From UBA7672 sp038326205 (lineage in GTDB: Bacteria; Pseudomonadota; Alphaproteobacteria; Caulobacterales; Hyphomonadaceae), in assembly GCA_038326205.1 (NCBI GenBank), contig JBBQJV010000013.1, positions 4,641 through 68,640 on the forward strand: DNA of 64,000 nt, written 5' to 3'. The notes below the pieces were generated by a model. The model was not told where the DNA came from and did no database searches. It saw only the letters and a program-made list of their open reading frames with translations. This document shows positions 51,270-59,980 of the stretch, piece by piece (positions within the stretch are counted from its first letter, which is position 1; every line of letters starts with the position of its first letter). Both the position numbers and the translations under genes were made by a program.

Positions 51270-52145
51270 TCAGCCTGTCACGCCATTGCCCGTCACTACG
51301 GTGCCGCCGCTATCGGGTATGCCCCATTCACTCCACGAGCCGTCATAGACAGCTGAATCGTCATGACCCAGCAGCGATTGCGCGAGAGTGAGTACGGCGG
51401 CGGTGACGCCGGAGCCGCAGGTGTTGATGATCGGCTTTGCGAGGTCGACGCCCGCCTTGTCGAAAACAGCGCGGAGTTCTGCCTCGGGCTTGAAGGCGAC
51501 GTTGGCGATCAGGTCGCTGAAGGGTACGTTTATCGCGCCAGGCATGTGGCCCTTGCGAAGACCGGCGCGCGGCTCTTCGACTTCGCCTCGGAAACGGGGT
51601 CCGGAACGCGCATCGACAAGTTGAGCGCTGCCGGTGTCGAGCGCGCGGCTGACCTGCTCCAGTGTGCGGACGATGTCGCGGCGCGGGCGGGCGGTGAAAT
51701 GGCGGTCGGCTACGAAGTGCGGCGGCAGGTCCTCGACTTGTCCCCCGGCTGTGCGCCAGGCCTCGAAGCCGCCATCAAGCACAGCGACGTCGGCGTGGCC
51801 CATCGCGCGGAACATCCACCAGACGCGCGCCGAGGCAAGGAAGCTATTCTGGTCGTAGCATATGATGCGGTGACCATCGCCGAGGCCGAGGCGACGCACG
51901 CGGGAGGAGAATTTCTCCGGCGGGGGCAGCATGTGGGGCAGGTCGATCGTGGTGTCTGCGATGTCGTCGATGTCGAAGAAGCGGGCGCCGGGGATGTGGT
52001 GGGCGTCATAAGCCTGACGACCGTTTCGCGGGGCGCCGGGCATGAACCAGCTGCAGTCCAGCACCCGTACGTCCGGTGCGGAAAGGTGTGATTTCAGCCA
52101 GTCGGCGGAAACCACCGGCTTGTCCGGTGTAAAATGGGCGACCAT
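51270..52145 (-). CDS. sseA: 3-mercaptopyruvate/thiosulfate sulfurtransferase
   Basis: A 291-residue protein of two rhodanese domains. The C-terminal active-site loop is CGSGVT in NTCGSGVTAAV, typical of SseA-type 3-mercaptopyruvate sulfurtransferase, while the N-terminal domain has CYDQNS in its place and is inactive. It transfers sulfane sulfur to cyanide, thioredoxin or other acceptors. Operon with metC, 3-base gap. Confidence 0.92.
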   Translation of the reverse strand: MVAHFTPDKPVVSADWLKSHLSAPDVRVLDCSWFMPGAPRNGRQAYDAHHIPGARFFDIDDIADTTIDLPHMLPPPEKFSSRVRRLGLGDGHRIICYDQNSFLASARVWWMFRAMGHADVAVLDGGFEAWRTAGGQVEDLPPHFVADRHFTARPRRDIVRTLEQVSRALDTGSAQLVDARSGPRFRGEVEEPRAGLRKGHMPGAINVPFSDLIANVAFKPEAELRAVFDKAGVDLAKPIINTCGSGVTAAVLTLAQSLLGHDDSAVYDGSWSEWGIPDSGGTVVTGNGVTG

Positions 52146-52631
52146 GGGACGCCTGCTCCGTTGGCTTGAGGCTTAACCGAGGGTCTCAACTAGCCAAGGC
52201 TGTGCGCACCTGCAAGGCGAGCCGAGACTCTCAATTCATCGCATTTGACGAGCGCTCGATGAAGGGGCTGTGGACAAGTCATCACGCCCAAAGCCGTCAG
52301 TCGCGGGCAGCGGAATTTCCGACCTGCACGGAGGCTGGTGCGTGGCGGAAAAACTGTGCTGTTTCGGTACACGTACAGGACAAAAGTCCTTGGGGCGTAT
52401 GGAAACTTTTCCGCTCGCTCGCAAGACGAAGTCGCTTGTCTATCGGGCAACTTAAACTATTTTTAGAAAATAAGGTTTGCTTCGCGCCTATTGGGCGCAA
52501 AGGCGCCGGATAACTCGCCTGCCCGGGACGGTAAAGGCGAACCGACGGAACCAAATACCAGACTCATAGCCCTTGCGGAGGGGGGTAAATGGACTCGGCT
52601 CGGCCAGCAACGCTGGTCCGGGGATTGCGTG
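52146..52631. promoter_or_regulatory. Divergent regulatory region, AT-rich palindrome
   Basis: This gap between sseA and the sugar transferase has no gene. It holds an unusually AT-rich patch with the inverted repeat TATTTT-TAG-AAAATA (52458-52472) and, 12 bases on, GCGCC-TATTG-GGCGC (52484-52498). The first could be an operator or promoter element for the sugar transferase. Confidence 0.4.
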
Positions 52632-53366
52632 ATGTTGGACCCGGCAAATGCCGGTCAGGGTAGTGTGGGCATGGAAAAGAGCAGCGGCGCAGATGCGGGC
52701 CGGTTGAAGCTACGGAGCGATGCTTCAGCGGCGTGGGGAGCCTACCCGGTAGGGTCCAGCACGCTGAAGCGTGTGATGGACCTCGTGTTCGTTTTGCCGG
52801 TGCTGGTGTTTGCGTCACCGCTCCTGATGCTCATCTATGCGCTGATCAAGATTTTCGATCCGGGTCCGGCCCTGTTCGCGCAGCTGCGCGTCGGCCGCGG
52901 TGGCGAACAATTCATCGTCTACAAGTTCCGCACAATGCGCGTCGATGCCCAAGACCGGCTGCAGCAACTGCTGAACAGCGATCCCGGCAAGGAAGCCGAA
53001 TGGGCGAAATACCAGAAGCTTCGCGATGATCCGCGCGTGACACTGATCGGTCGTTTCCTACGCAAGAGCAGCCTGGACGAGCTGCCCCAGCTTCTCAACA
53101 TCCTGCGCGGCGAAATGTCGGTGATCGGGCCGCGACCGGTGACGGCAGCCGAAGTGCAGCAGCGTTATGGCGTGGCTTATCCGTTCTACACGGCCGTGCG
53201 TCCGGGCGTTCTGGGCCTGTGGCAGGTGAAGGGTCGCAACAGCCTGACCTATCCCGAGCGTGTTGCGTTCGACGTCCAGTACGTCAAGACTTGGTCGGTC
53301 TGGCAGGACTTCAAGATCGTCTTCATGGCGATCCCGGTCGTGCTGCTGGCGCGGGGCGCGTACTGA
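52632..53366 (+). CDS. Priming sugar transferase (WcaJ/ExoY/HfsE type)
   Basis: A 244-residue bacterial sugar transferase. One hydrophobic segment (about 45-67, MDLVFVLPVLVFASPLLMLI) is the membrane-embedded helix, followed by the catalytic domain with the conserved KFRTMRVDAQ, the RKSSLDELPQLLNI and the GPRPV blocks. It loads the first sugar-1-phosphate onto undecaprenyl phosphate. The start is uncertain: ATG at 52632 or 52671. It is likely to prime the polysaccharide of the 38-50 kb locus. Confidence 0.88.
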   Translation: MLDPANAGQGSVGMEKSSGADAGRLKLRSDASAAWGAYPVGSSTLKRVMDLVFVLPVLVFASPLLMLIYALIKIFDPGPALFAQLRVGRGGEQFIVYKFRTMRVDAQDRLQQLLNSDPGKEAEWAKYQKLRDDPRVTLIGRFLRKSSLDELPQLLNILRGEMSVIGPRPVTAAEVQQRYGVAYPFYTAVRPGVLGLWQVKGRNSLTYPERVAFDVQYVKTWSVWQDFKIVFMAIPVVLLARGAY

Positions 53367-53712
53367 TCGTCGCTGGCTGACCTCCCCCACGTAAGTCCGA
53401 ATTACTGAATTGGAACGGGTTGCCGTCTGGAGACGGCTTGAGCGGCGTTGCGCACACGCAGCATTCGCGTGCAGGTTGTATTCAGACCTCTGAATCGAAA
53501 AGGGTTCTGGACGTTGAACAATTCTTAAGACGCAAGATCAAAGGTGACCTGCTAGCCTGCCCACGCTTCGGTTCCTGCGTGATCATTTGTTTGCTTGGGA
53601 GAGCTTCTTGGCCGCCACCGATAGCCGCACGGGATGGGTTACCCCCACGCACCGCGTTGCGGATGTCGACATGGGCTTTGCAGATGTTCGTCGCCCGGGT
53701 GGGGATGAGGCC
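53367..53712. other. Non-coding gap with a short hairpin
   Basis: About 350 bases without a supported gene. A GCCGTC-TGGA-GACGGC hairpin lies near 53422-53438, 55 bases after the sugar transferase, without a T-run. The reading frame of the following small gene is open through the last 125 bases (from TTG at 53587), so its N-terminus could be longer. Confidence 0.4.
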
Positions 53713-53838
53713 ATGATCACAGATATATTCAATGAAGAACCGAAATGGCCGGCGTGGAAGGTGACCGTTGCGGTCGTGGTATTCTGCGCTGCGTTCTGGA
53801 GCGGCATCGGCTATCTCGCGATGCGCCTGCTGGGCTAG
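53713..53838 (+). CDS. Small single-span membrane protein
   Basis: A 41-residue protein from ATG 53713: NEEPKWPAWKVT then one membrane helix (about 16-38). GGGG lies 8 bases upstream. The frame is open further upstream to TTG 53587 (83 residues) with no membrane sequence added. Function unknown. It converges with cysK; a GCTAGT-CCG-ACTAGC palindrome (53834-53848) spans its stop. Confidence 0.5.
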   Translation: MITDIFNEEPKWPAWKVTVAVVVFCAAFWSGIGYLAMRLLG

Positions 53839-53853
53839 TCCGACTAGCAAACG

Positions 53854-54858
53854 TCAGCCTTCATACCAGCTCGGAGTCGGCAGACCTTTTTCCTTGAGGA
53901 AGGCGCCGTTGTAGAGCTTCGACAGGTAGCGGTTGCCATAGTCGCACAGGATGGTGACGACGGTGGAGCCCGGTCCGAGCTTCTTCGCCATGGCGATGGC
54001 GCCCGCGATGTTGATGCCGGCCGATCCGCCCAGACACATGCCTTCTTCAAGCGTCAGGTCGAAGAGGATGCGGAGAGCGTCGGCGTCGTCAATGCGCCAG
54101 GCGTCATCCACGACGACGCCTTCGAGGTTTGCCGTGATGCGCGACTGGCCGATGCCTTCGGTGATTGAGGTGCCTTCGGACTTCAGCTCGCCCGTCTTGT
54201 AGTATGAGAAGAGGGAGGCGCCGCCGGGATCTGCGAGGCCGATCTGGACCTTTTTGCTGCGTTCCTTCAGGGCCATGGAGACGCCGCCGAGCGTGCCGCC
54301 CGAGCCGACTGCGCAAACGAAGCCATCCACCTTGCCGCCGGTCTGCTCCCAGATTTCCGGGCCCGTGGTTTCATAGTGCGCATTGCGGTTGGCGACGTTA
54401 TCGAACTGGTTGGCCCAGACGGCGCCGTTGGGCTCGGTCTTTGCCATCTCCTCCGCGAGACGGGCGGAGTATTTCACGTAGTGGTTGGGGTTGGCGTAGG
54501 GGACGGCATCGACTTCGATCAGCTTGGCGCCGAGGGAACGGACTGCGTCCTTCTTTTCCTGGCTTTGTGTGCGCGGCATGACGATGACGGTGCGATAGCC
54601 GAGGGCGTTGCCAACCACGGCAAGACCAATGCCTGTGTTGCCCGCCGTGCCCTCGACAATGACGCCGCCGGGCTTGAGTTTGCCGGACTTTTCAGCGTCG
54701 CGGATCATGCCGAGCGCGGCACGGTCCTTTACAGACTGGCCGGGGTTCAGGAATTCCGCCTTACCATAGATGTTGGCGCCAGCCAGTTCCGAGGCCCGCC
54801 GCAGCTTGATCAGCGGGGTGTGACCGATTGCTTCGACAACATTGGCAAGCATGCGCAT
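53854..54858 (-). CDS. cysK: Cysteine synthase A
   Basis: A 334-residue PLP enzyme that makes cysteine from O-acetylserine and sulfide. The PLP lysine is in GQSVKDRAALGM (about 40-51), the substrate loop in EGTAGNTGIGLA and the phosphate loop in GSGGTLGGVS. Total length is slightly longer than the usual 310-320. It sits 1.7 kb from the metC-sseA pair, so sulfur genes cluster here. Its leader (54859-55028) contains the inverted repeat CGGATCA/TGATCCG (54941-54947, 54960-54966). Confidence 0.93.
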   Translation of the reverse strand: MRMLANVVEAIGHTPLIKLRRASELAGANIYGKAEFLNPGQSVKDRAALGMIRDAEKSGKLKPGGVIVEGTAGNTGIGLAVVGNALGYRTVIVMPRTQSQEKKDAVRSLGAKLIEVDAVPYANPNHYVKYSARLAEEMAKTEPNGAVWANQFDNVANRNAHYETTGPEIWEQTGGKVDGFVCAVGSGGTLGGVSMALKERSKKVQIGLADPGGASLFSYYKTGELKSEGTSITEGIGQSRITANLEGVVVDDAWRIDDADALRILFDLTLEEGMCLGGSAGINIAGAIAMAKKLGPGSTVVTILCDYGNRYLSKLYNGAFLKEKGLPTPSWYEG

Positions 54859-55028
54859 CGGTGGGTCTCTGATTCAGTTAAGGTCCGGCGACCCGGCAAA
54901 AGCGGGAATTCACCTCCATCAGGTAAGGAGAATGGCGTTGCGGATCAACACCGGCCGCCTGATCCGGTGAGGGGTGGCGTGCGTAACGGGTAAACCAGGC
55001 CGTTCCGGGCTTGTCATCACAGGCCGAA

Positions 55029-55643
55029 ATGACGCCGCAAGACAATACATACGCCGCTTTCATGCTGGATCACGCGGCCCGGCGCCTCCCGCCCGCCGAA
55101 TCGCTGGTGGCTGACCTGCATACCGTGCTGTCGCCCGAGGGGCGCTCCTATGCCGGGATGATGGACAGCGCCGGTGGCGCATTGCTCGAATCTGTCGAAC
55201 CCGAATTCATCGGCGTGGGGCCCATGAACCCGGGTGAGCAGGAAGCGCCAGCCGAGGTGGCCCCCCCGTCATCGCGGCTGGCGCCGTTTCTTGAAGCGGA
55301 CCTTCTGGCCCTGCGTTGGCGGCGCGACCTTGTAGGTGTGCCGACATACCGGACGGCCACGCCGATGGCGCGCCTTCTGCGGCTCGATCCTGGCCAGCGG
55401 GCGCCGGGGCATTCGCACGGACGGCGCGACGTAACGGTGGTGCTGCAAGGCGCGTTTGCCGACGAGAACGGTGTCTACAACAAGGGCGATCTTGCATTCG
55501 CCATGCCTGGGCTGCGGCACCAACCCCGTGCTGTAGGCGTTGTTCCCTGCGTATGCATGGTCGCCACGGAGGGCGGCCGTCCGGTGCAGGGCCTTCTGGG
55601 CCTGTTCGGGATTGGCGTGGGCAAGCTGGAGAAGCGGACATGA
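55029..55643 (+). CDS. ChrR-like cupin anti-sigma-type protein
   Basis: A 204-residue protein. The N-terminal about 80 residues resemble the anti-sigma helical part of ChrR (DHAARRLPPAESLVADLHTV), but the usual zinc-binding H-x3-C-x2-C is absent (only HTVLS). The C-terminal about 110 residues are a ChrR-type cupin with GHSHGRRDVTVVLQGAF and LRHQP. No ECF sigma gene is adjacent. It could be a sensor whose sigma partner lies elsewhere, or an enzyme-like cupin. It overlaps the next gene (ATGA). Confidence 0.75.
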   Translation: MTPQDNTYAAFMLDHAARRLPPAESLVADLHTVLSPEGRSYAGMMDSAGGALLESVEPEFIGVGPMNPGEQEAPAEVAPPSSRLAPFLEADLLALRWRRDLVGVPTYRTATPMARLLRLDPGQRAPGHSHGRRDVTVVLQGAFADENGVYNKGDLAFAMPGLRHQPRAVGVVPCVCMVATEGGRPVQGLLGLFGIGVGKLEKRT

Positions 55644-56293
55644 AATTTTTGCTGATGATCCTTGCCGTGGCGCTCGCCCCGGTGCTGGGAACGGGGCGGG
55701 CGATGGCCCAGCCGTGGAAGCCTGCCAACGGTGAGAGGCTGGCGTTCGATGTGCTGCGCGATGGCGGGGCGCTGGGCACGCATGTGGTGAGCTTCGCACG
55801 CGATGGTGACACGCTGACGGTGAAGACGGCGGTGGCGCTGAAAGTGGATTTCGGACCGATCACCTTCTTCGACTACGCGCATGACGTCACTGAGAGATAC
55901 ATGCGAGACAAGCTCACGTGGGTTGGCTCGCGCACAAAGAAGGACGGCAAGTGGCAGACATTGGCCGCCGAAGCGGTCGAGGGCGGCGTCAATGTGAAGG
56001 GGTCCGGATACAAGGGAGTGCTTAAAGGCCTGGTGATCCCGTCGACACACTGGAATGCGGACGAGATGAAACAGGCAGCTATGTTCTCGACAGAGACCGG
56101 CAAGATGTTGCCGATGAAGGTGGTCGATCGCGGCATAGAACCGATCAAGGCCGGCGGAGCGACGATCGATGCGCGCCGCTACGATGTGACGTCAGAATTG
56201 AATGCCAGCTTCTGGTACGATGCGAGCGGCCGCTGGGTGAAATGCGCGTTCGTCGCCGAAGGCTCGAAGATCGAATATGTGCTGCGGAAGTAG
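55640..56293 (+). CDS. Exported DUF6134-like protein
   Basis: A 217-residue protein with a signal peptide (AMAQ, about residue 24) and a beta-rich domain: ERLAFDVLRDGGALGTHVVS, then ERYMRDKLTWVGSRTKKDGK and SFWYDASGRWVKCAF. This is the pattern, from memory, of DUF6134 (lipocalin-like, related to DUF3108) exported proteins. Function unknown. Start ATG overlaps the cupin gene stop, so the two are co-translated, which suggests a shared role. Confidence 0.75.
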   Translation: MKFLLMILAVALAPVLGTGRAMAQPWKPANGERLAFDVLRDGGALGTHVVSFARDGDTLTVKTAVALKVDFGPITFFDYAHDVTERYMRDKLTWVGSRTKKDGKWQTLAAEAVEGGVNVKGSGYKGVLKGLVIPSTHWNADEMKQAAMFSTETGKMLPMKVVDRGIEPIKAGGATIDARRYDVTSELNASFWYDASGRWVKCAFVAEGSKIEYVLRK

Positions 56294-56449
56294 CAACACT
56301 GATTAGATAGTGCGGACGGTCTGGTTTCTTAACCTTGCGGTCCTTTCACGTCATCAACTCAGCGGAACCGCATCTTGCAGCGGCGCGTTGGGTTTGGGAG
56401 CGATCGGCGCCCTTCGGCTGGGGCCGATCAATTCTCACGTGCGATCAGG

Positions 56450-56953
56450 ATGCGCACGTTGAAATGGACGCTTCCAGTGCCGTACCGTATCGCAATGATT
56501 GCCGCCGCGCTTTGCGCATCGATGATGGCCGTAGCGCCCGCGCATGCTGCCGGAGTGGAAGTAGGCCCGCTAACGTGCGTTGTCGAAGCGGGGTAGGGCT
56601 ATGTACGCGGCTTGCAGGAAGACCTGAACTGCGTGTTCAAGTCGGCGACAAACGGCACGATCGCGAAATATACCGGCGATGTCACCCAGGCTCGGCATGG
56701 ATGTCGGCTAAACCAACGCTGGTGTGATGATCTGGAGCGTCATTGCGCTGTCGAAAGACAAGCCGGCAGATGCGCTTGAAGGCATGTATGGCGGCGTCAC
56801 CGCCGGCGCCACTGCGGTGGTTGGCGGCGACCTCAACATTGGGTTGGCGGTCTCGACAAGTTGATCACGCTTCAGCCGATCAGCGTCGAAGGCAATACCG
56901 GTCTCTCGGTGACCGTCGCCATCGACGCGATGCAGCTGCGCCAAGAGAAGTAA
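56450..56953 (+). pseudogene. Decayed DUF992 exported-protein gene
   Basis: The frame starts ATG 56450 with a signal peptide and the DUF992 hallmark GVEVGPLTCVVEAG, then TAG (56594-56596) where the family has Trp (G-W-G). After the stop the frame continues GYVRGLQEDLNCVF and KYTGDV, then shifts by +1 near 56690 (next block DVG, TAA at 56709 where Tyr is expected, then TNAGVMIWSVIA, MYGGVTAG) and returns to the first frame at about 56851 (LDKLITLQPISV) to TAA 56951. At least two stops and two shifts, so it is inactive. Confidence 0.7.
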
Positions 56954-56993
56954 CGCTGCAATAAAGTTCGCGCATTCCTTGCGCGATGAAGAC

Positions 56994-57024
56994 GGCGGAT
57001 TCTCATGGGGTCCGCCATTTCTAT
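56994..57024 (+). terminator. Probable terminator after the DUF992 remnant
   Basis: GGCGGA (56994-56999) pairs with TCCGCC (57011-57016); the tail ATTTCTATT follows. Confidence 0.5.
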
Positions 57025-57110
57025 TCACCACCGGCGCGGTTGACTGGATTTCCCCCGGGGTATTGTCTCGCCTCCAAGGTGACGCCTGATCACCGCAACG
57101 GGAGAGACAC

Positions 57111-58724
57111 ATGGCTTCGCAACCTGATGCAATGAATCGGCGCGCGCTCATGACGGGTGGCCTGAGCCTGTTCGGCGCGGCAGCGCTGGCGGGACCTGCG
57201 CATGCGGTGAAAGAGGCGGAACTGTTTCCGTTGGCAGAAACCCAGTATGGCAAGATTCGCGGTATCACATGGTCTGGAATTCATGCGTTCAAGGGCGTGC
57301 CGTATGGCGCGAACACGGCGGGCAAGAACCGCTGGATGCCGCCCAGGGCGCCGGCAAGCTGGAAGGGCGAGAGGGAGTGCTTCGACTACGGTATGATCTC
57401 GCCGCAGGTCACGACGGACCGGCGCTCTGAATATTCCTCGCTGATCATGTGGGACAGGCATGTCGGCGGCATGGGCGAGGACATGCTGACGCTGAATCTC
57501 TGGTCGCGGGTGGTGAAGGACGATGGCGGCAAGCGGCCGGTGTTCGTGTCGTTCCATGGCGGCGGGTATACGACCGGCTCGGGCAACGCGCCGGGCTTCG
57601 ATGGCGATCCGCTGGTGCGGTATGATGATGTCGTCGTGGTGACGGTGAACCATCGGCTTGGCGCGATGGGGTATCTAAACCTAGTTGATGCGGGCGCGCC
57701 GAAGGACTTCATCCATGCGGGCAGCGTGGGCCTTTACGATCTAGTTGCTTCATTGAAGTGGGTGAAGGCGAACATCGCAAACTTTGGTGGCGATCCTTCG
57801 CGTGTGTTCATCTTCGGACAGTCGGGCGGCGGGGCGAAGTCATCCTCGATCTATTCGATGGCGTCGGCGAAGGGACTTTTCTCGCGCGCAGCCATCCAGT
57901 CGGGCTCGAGCATTCGCGGGCAGACGCGCGATACGTCCGTGGAGACGACGCGCAAAGTGATGGCGGAGCTGGGCGTCACCAAGGCAGAGAAGCTCGTGGA
58001 TGTGCCGTGGCGCCAACTGCTGGCGGCGCAACAAACCGTGCCCGGCGCCTATTCGCCTGTCGTGGTCGAGGGGACGGATTACAACCGGCACCCGTTTGAT
58101 CCCGACGCACCACCTGCGTCCAAGGATGTACCGCTTATTGTTTCGTACACGGCGGACGATGCCGCCCTGCGCCTGACGAATTTCGACATCGATGCGGCGG
58201 GCGTGAAGGCGGAGGCGGCCAAGCGCTATGGCGCGGGGAATGCGGAGCGAATCTACAACGCCTATCGGGCCGAGTATCCGGAGATCACGCCCTATCTACT
58301 CAATGCGCGCATTCTCACCGACACCGCGAATGCGCGGTCGGTCGCCAAGCAGCTGGAACTGAAGGCGGCGCAGGGCGGAGCGGCGTGCTGGCAGTATATC
58401 TGGGAGTGGAAGTCGAAGGGCATGGATGGGAAGTTCGGCGCCGTTCACGGCATTGATGTGCAGTTCTCTTTCCACAATCCGCGCGGGCCGCTGGAAGGCG
58501 GTGCGCCGATGGAAGCGCGCATCATGTCGGACAGGTTTGCCTCGGCGTGGGTGGCGTTCGCCAAGAACGGCGATCCGAACAACGCCGCGATTCCTGATTG
58601 GCCGAAATGGGATGCGGACAAGCGCACGGCTATGATCTTCGACATCAACGCGCGGGCTGAGGTGAACCCGCATTCACGGCTCCGGGAGCTGTGGGACGCA
58701 GTGGGCCCGGCGCAAGGTGCTTGA
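57111..58724 (+). CDS. Tat-exported type-B carboxylesterase
   Basis: A 537-residue alpha/beta hydrolase. A twin-arginine signal (NRRALMTGG, about 9-17) precedes the domain. The oxyanion HGGGYTTGSG loop (about 144-153) and nucleophile elbow GQSGGGAKSSS (Ser about 236) are of the carboxylesterase/lipase family; the catalytic His is in GAVHGIDVQFSFHN. It probably hydrolyses esters in the periplasm or outside; substrate unknown. GGGAGAG lies 5 bases before the ATG. Single gene. Confidence 0.9.
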   Translation: MASQPDAMNRRALMTGGLSLFGAAALAGPAHAVKEAELFPLAETQYGKIRGITWSGIHAFKGVPYGANTAGKNRWMPPRAPASWKGERECFDYGMISPQVTTDRRSEYSSLIMWDRHVGGMGEDMLTLNLWSRVVKDDGGKRPVFVSFHGGGYTTGSGNAPGFDGDPLVRYDDVVVVTVNHRLGAMGYLNLVDAGAPKDFIHAGSVGLYDLVASLKWVKANIANFGGDPSRVFIFGQSGGGAKSSSIYSMASAKGLFSRAAIQSGSSIRGQTRDTSVETTRKVMAELGVTKAEKLVDVPWRQLLAAQQTVPGAYSPVVVEGTDYNRHPFDPDAPPASKDVPLIVSYTADDAALRLTNFDIDAAGVKAEAAKRYGAGNAERIYNAYRAEYPEITPYLLNARILTDTANARSVAKQLELKAAQGGAACWQYIWEWKSKGMDGKFGAVHGIDVQFSFHNPRGPLEGGAPMEARIMSDRFASAWVAFAKNGDPNNAAIPDWPKWDADKRTAMIFDINARAEVNPHSRLRELWDAVGPAQGA

Positions 58725-58743
58725 GACGGTTGTCTGACTGGTG

Positions 58744-59064
58744 TTAGGCGTCGCTCGCGAGCTTGAGCCCGACCATGCCGGCGACGATGAGCAGGGCGGA
58801 GCCGATGCGCAGGGGCGAGGCGGCTTCGCCCAGAACGACGATGCCGAGTACGAATGCGCCGAAGGCGCCAATGCCGGTCCAGATGACGTAGGCGGTGCCG
58901 AGCGGCAGCGACTTCATTGCCATCGACAGCACGATGAAGCTGGCGATCATCGCAACGACGGCGATGGTGGCTTCGACTGGCTTGGTGAGATTGTTCGAAA
59001 CTTTCAACATGTAGGCCCAGAGGACTTCGAGAAGTCCGGCGGCGCCGAGAAATACCCAGGCCAT
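58744..59064 (-). CDS. SMR-family transporter, SugE/Gdx-like
   Basis: A 106-residue protein with four membrane helices. Helix 1 starts MAWVFLGAAGLLEVLWAYML with the essential Glu (residue 13) and the LPLGTAYVIWTGIGAFGAF block is typical of the SugE/Gdx branch that exports guanidinium or quaternary compounds. GGAGGG lies before the ATG at 59064. The upstream extension of the frame is not protein-like. It converges on the esterase gene and is divergent from recO. Confidence 0.9.
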   Translation of the reverse strand: MAWVFLGAAGLLEVLWAYMLKVSNNLTKPVEATIAVVAMIASFIVLSMAMKSLPLGTAYVIWTGIGAFGAFVLGIVVLGEAASPLRIGSALLIVAGMVGLKLASDA

Positions 59065-59212
59065 GCGGCCCTCCAGTTCAGGTCGGGGCGTCCCGGTTGA
59101 TTGCCCAGATGGGGGAGGTCGTCCTCGCTGTCCGCGATGTGGGACAGGATGAAGCAAACGTCAACGCACAGCAGGGCGTTGCGTTCTGGCGGCGTCGGCC
59201 TATCCCTCGCGC

Positions 59213-59953
59213 ATGGCCGAATGGACGGACCGCGCGATATCGCTGGGCTTGAGGCGTTTCGGGGAGACCGGGGCGATCCTTGAGGTGTTTGCGCGCGAAA
59301 GAGGGCGTCGCAACGGGATGGTCTATGGCGGATCGAGCCGGACCAAGCGGGCGCCGATGCAGCCGGGAAACACGCTGGTGGCGACGTGGAAAGGAACCGA
59401 GGGCAATCTCGGTTTCTTCACGGCGGAGGCCGAGGACGAGCGCGCGGCGCGACTGATGGCGAATGCGGAATCGCTGGCGGGGTTGTCGGCGATTACGGAA
59501 TTGCTGGCGGCCGTGCTGCCCGAGGGCGAACCCAAGCCTGCGCTGTTCGATGCCAGCGAAACACTGCTCAACATGCTGGGCGAGGAAGAGATCTGGCCGG
59601 CGCTATTCATTCGCTGGGAGCTCGGGCTGCTGTCGATGATGGGGTATGGGCTCGACCTCGATCATTGTGCCGTGTCCGGATCGAACGATGGTCTGACCCA
59701 TGTGAGCCCTAAATCGGGCCGGGCTGTGCGCGGATCAGAGGCTGAGCCCTATCTGGACCGGCTGTTGGTGCTGCCACAGTTCCTGATTGATCCGCGTGCG
59801 CCGGCAACGCCTGTGGATATCCATGCGGGGTTCCGCCTGACCGGTCACTTCCTGATAGAACGGTTGTTCGCAGATCTTAACCGCGCGGCGCCAGAAGCCC
59901 GCTACCTGATGATTGACCGGCTGGAGCGGGCAGGGCGACTGTCCGCTGGTTGA
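59213..59953 (+). CDS. recO: DNA repair protein RecO
   Basis: A 246-residue protein with the RecO N-terminal OB-fold (MAEWTDRAISLGLRRFGETG then FARERGRRNGMVYGGSS) and a helical C-terminal domain. The zinc Cys residues of some RecO proteins are reduced to one (DLDHCAVSG), as in many alphaproteobacteria. It loads RecA with RecF/RecR in gap repair. parC follows after 27 bases. Confidence 0.92.
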   Translation: MAEWTDRAISLGLRRFGETGAILEVFARERGRRNGMVYGGSSRTKRAPMQPGNTLVATWKGTEGNLGFFTAEAEDERAARLMANAESLAGLSAITELLAAVLPEGEPKPALFDASETLLNMLGEEEIWPALFIRWELGLLSMMGYGLDLDHCAVSGSNDGLTHVSPKSGRAVRGSEAEPYLDRLLVLPQFLIDPRAPATPVDIHAGFRLTGHFLIERLFADLNRAAPEARYLMIDRLERAGRLSAG

Positions 59954-59980
59954 TTCGACACTGAAAGCACACTCAAGAGC

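Noticed and set aside
51363..52091. A 242-codon plus-strand frame opposite sseA
   Set aside because: sseA shows the rhodanese active-site loop on the minus strand; the plus-strand product has no recognisable domain.
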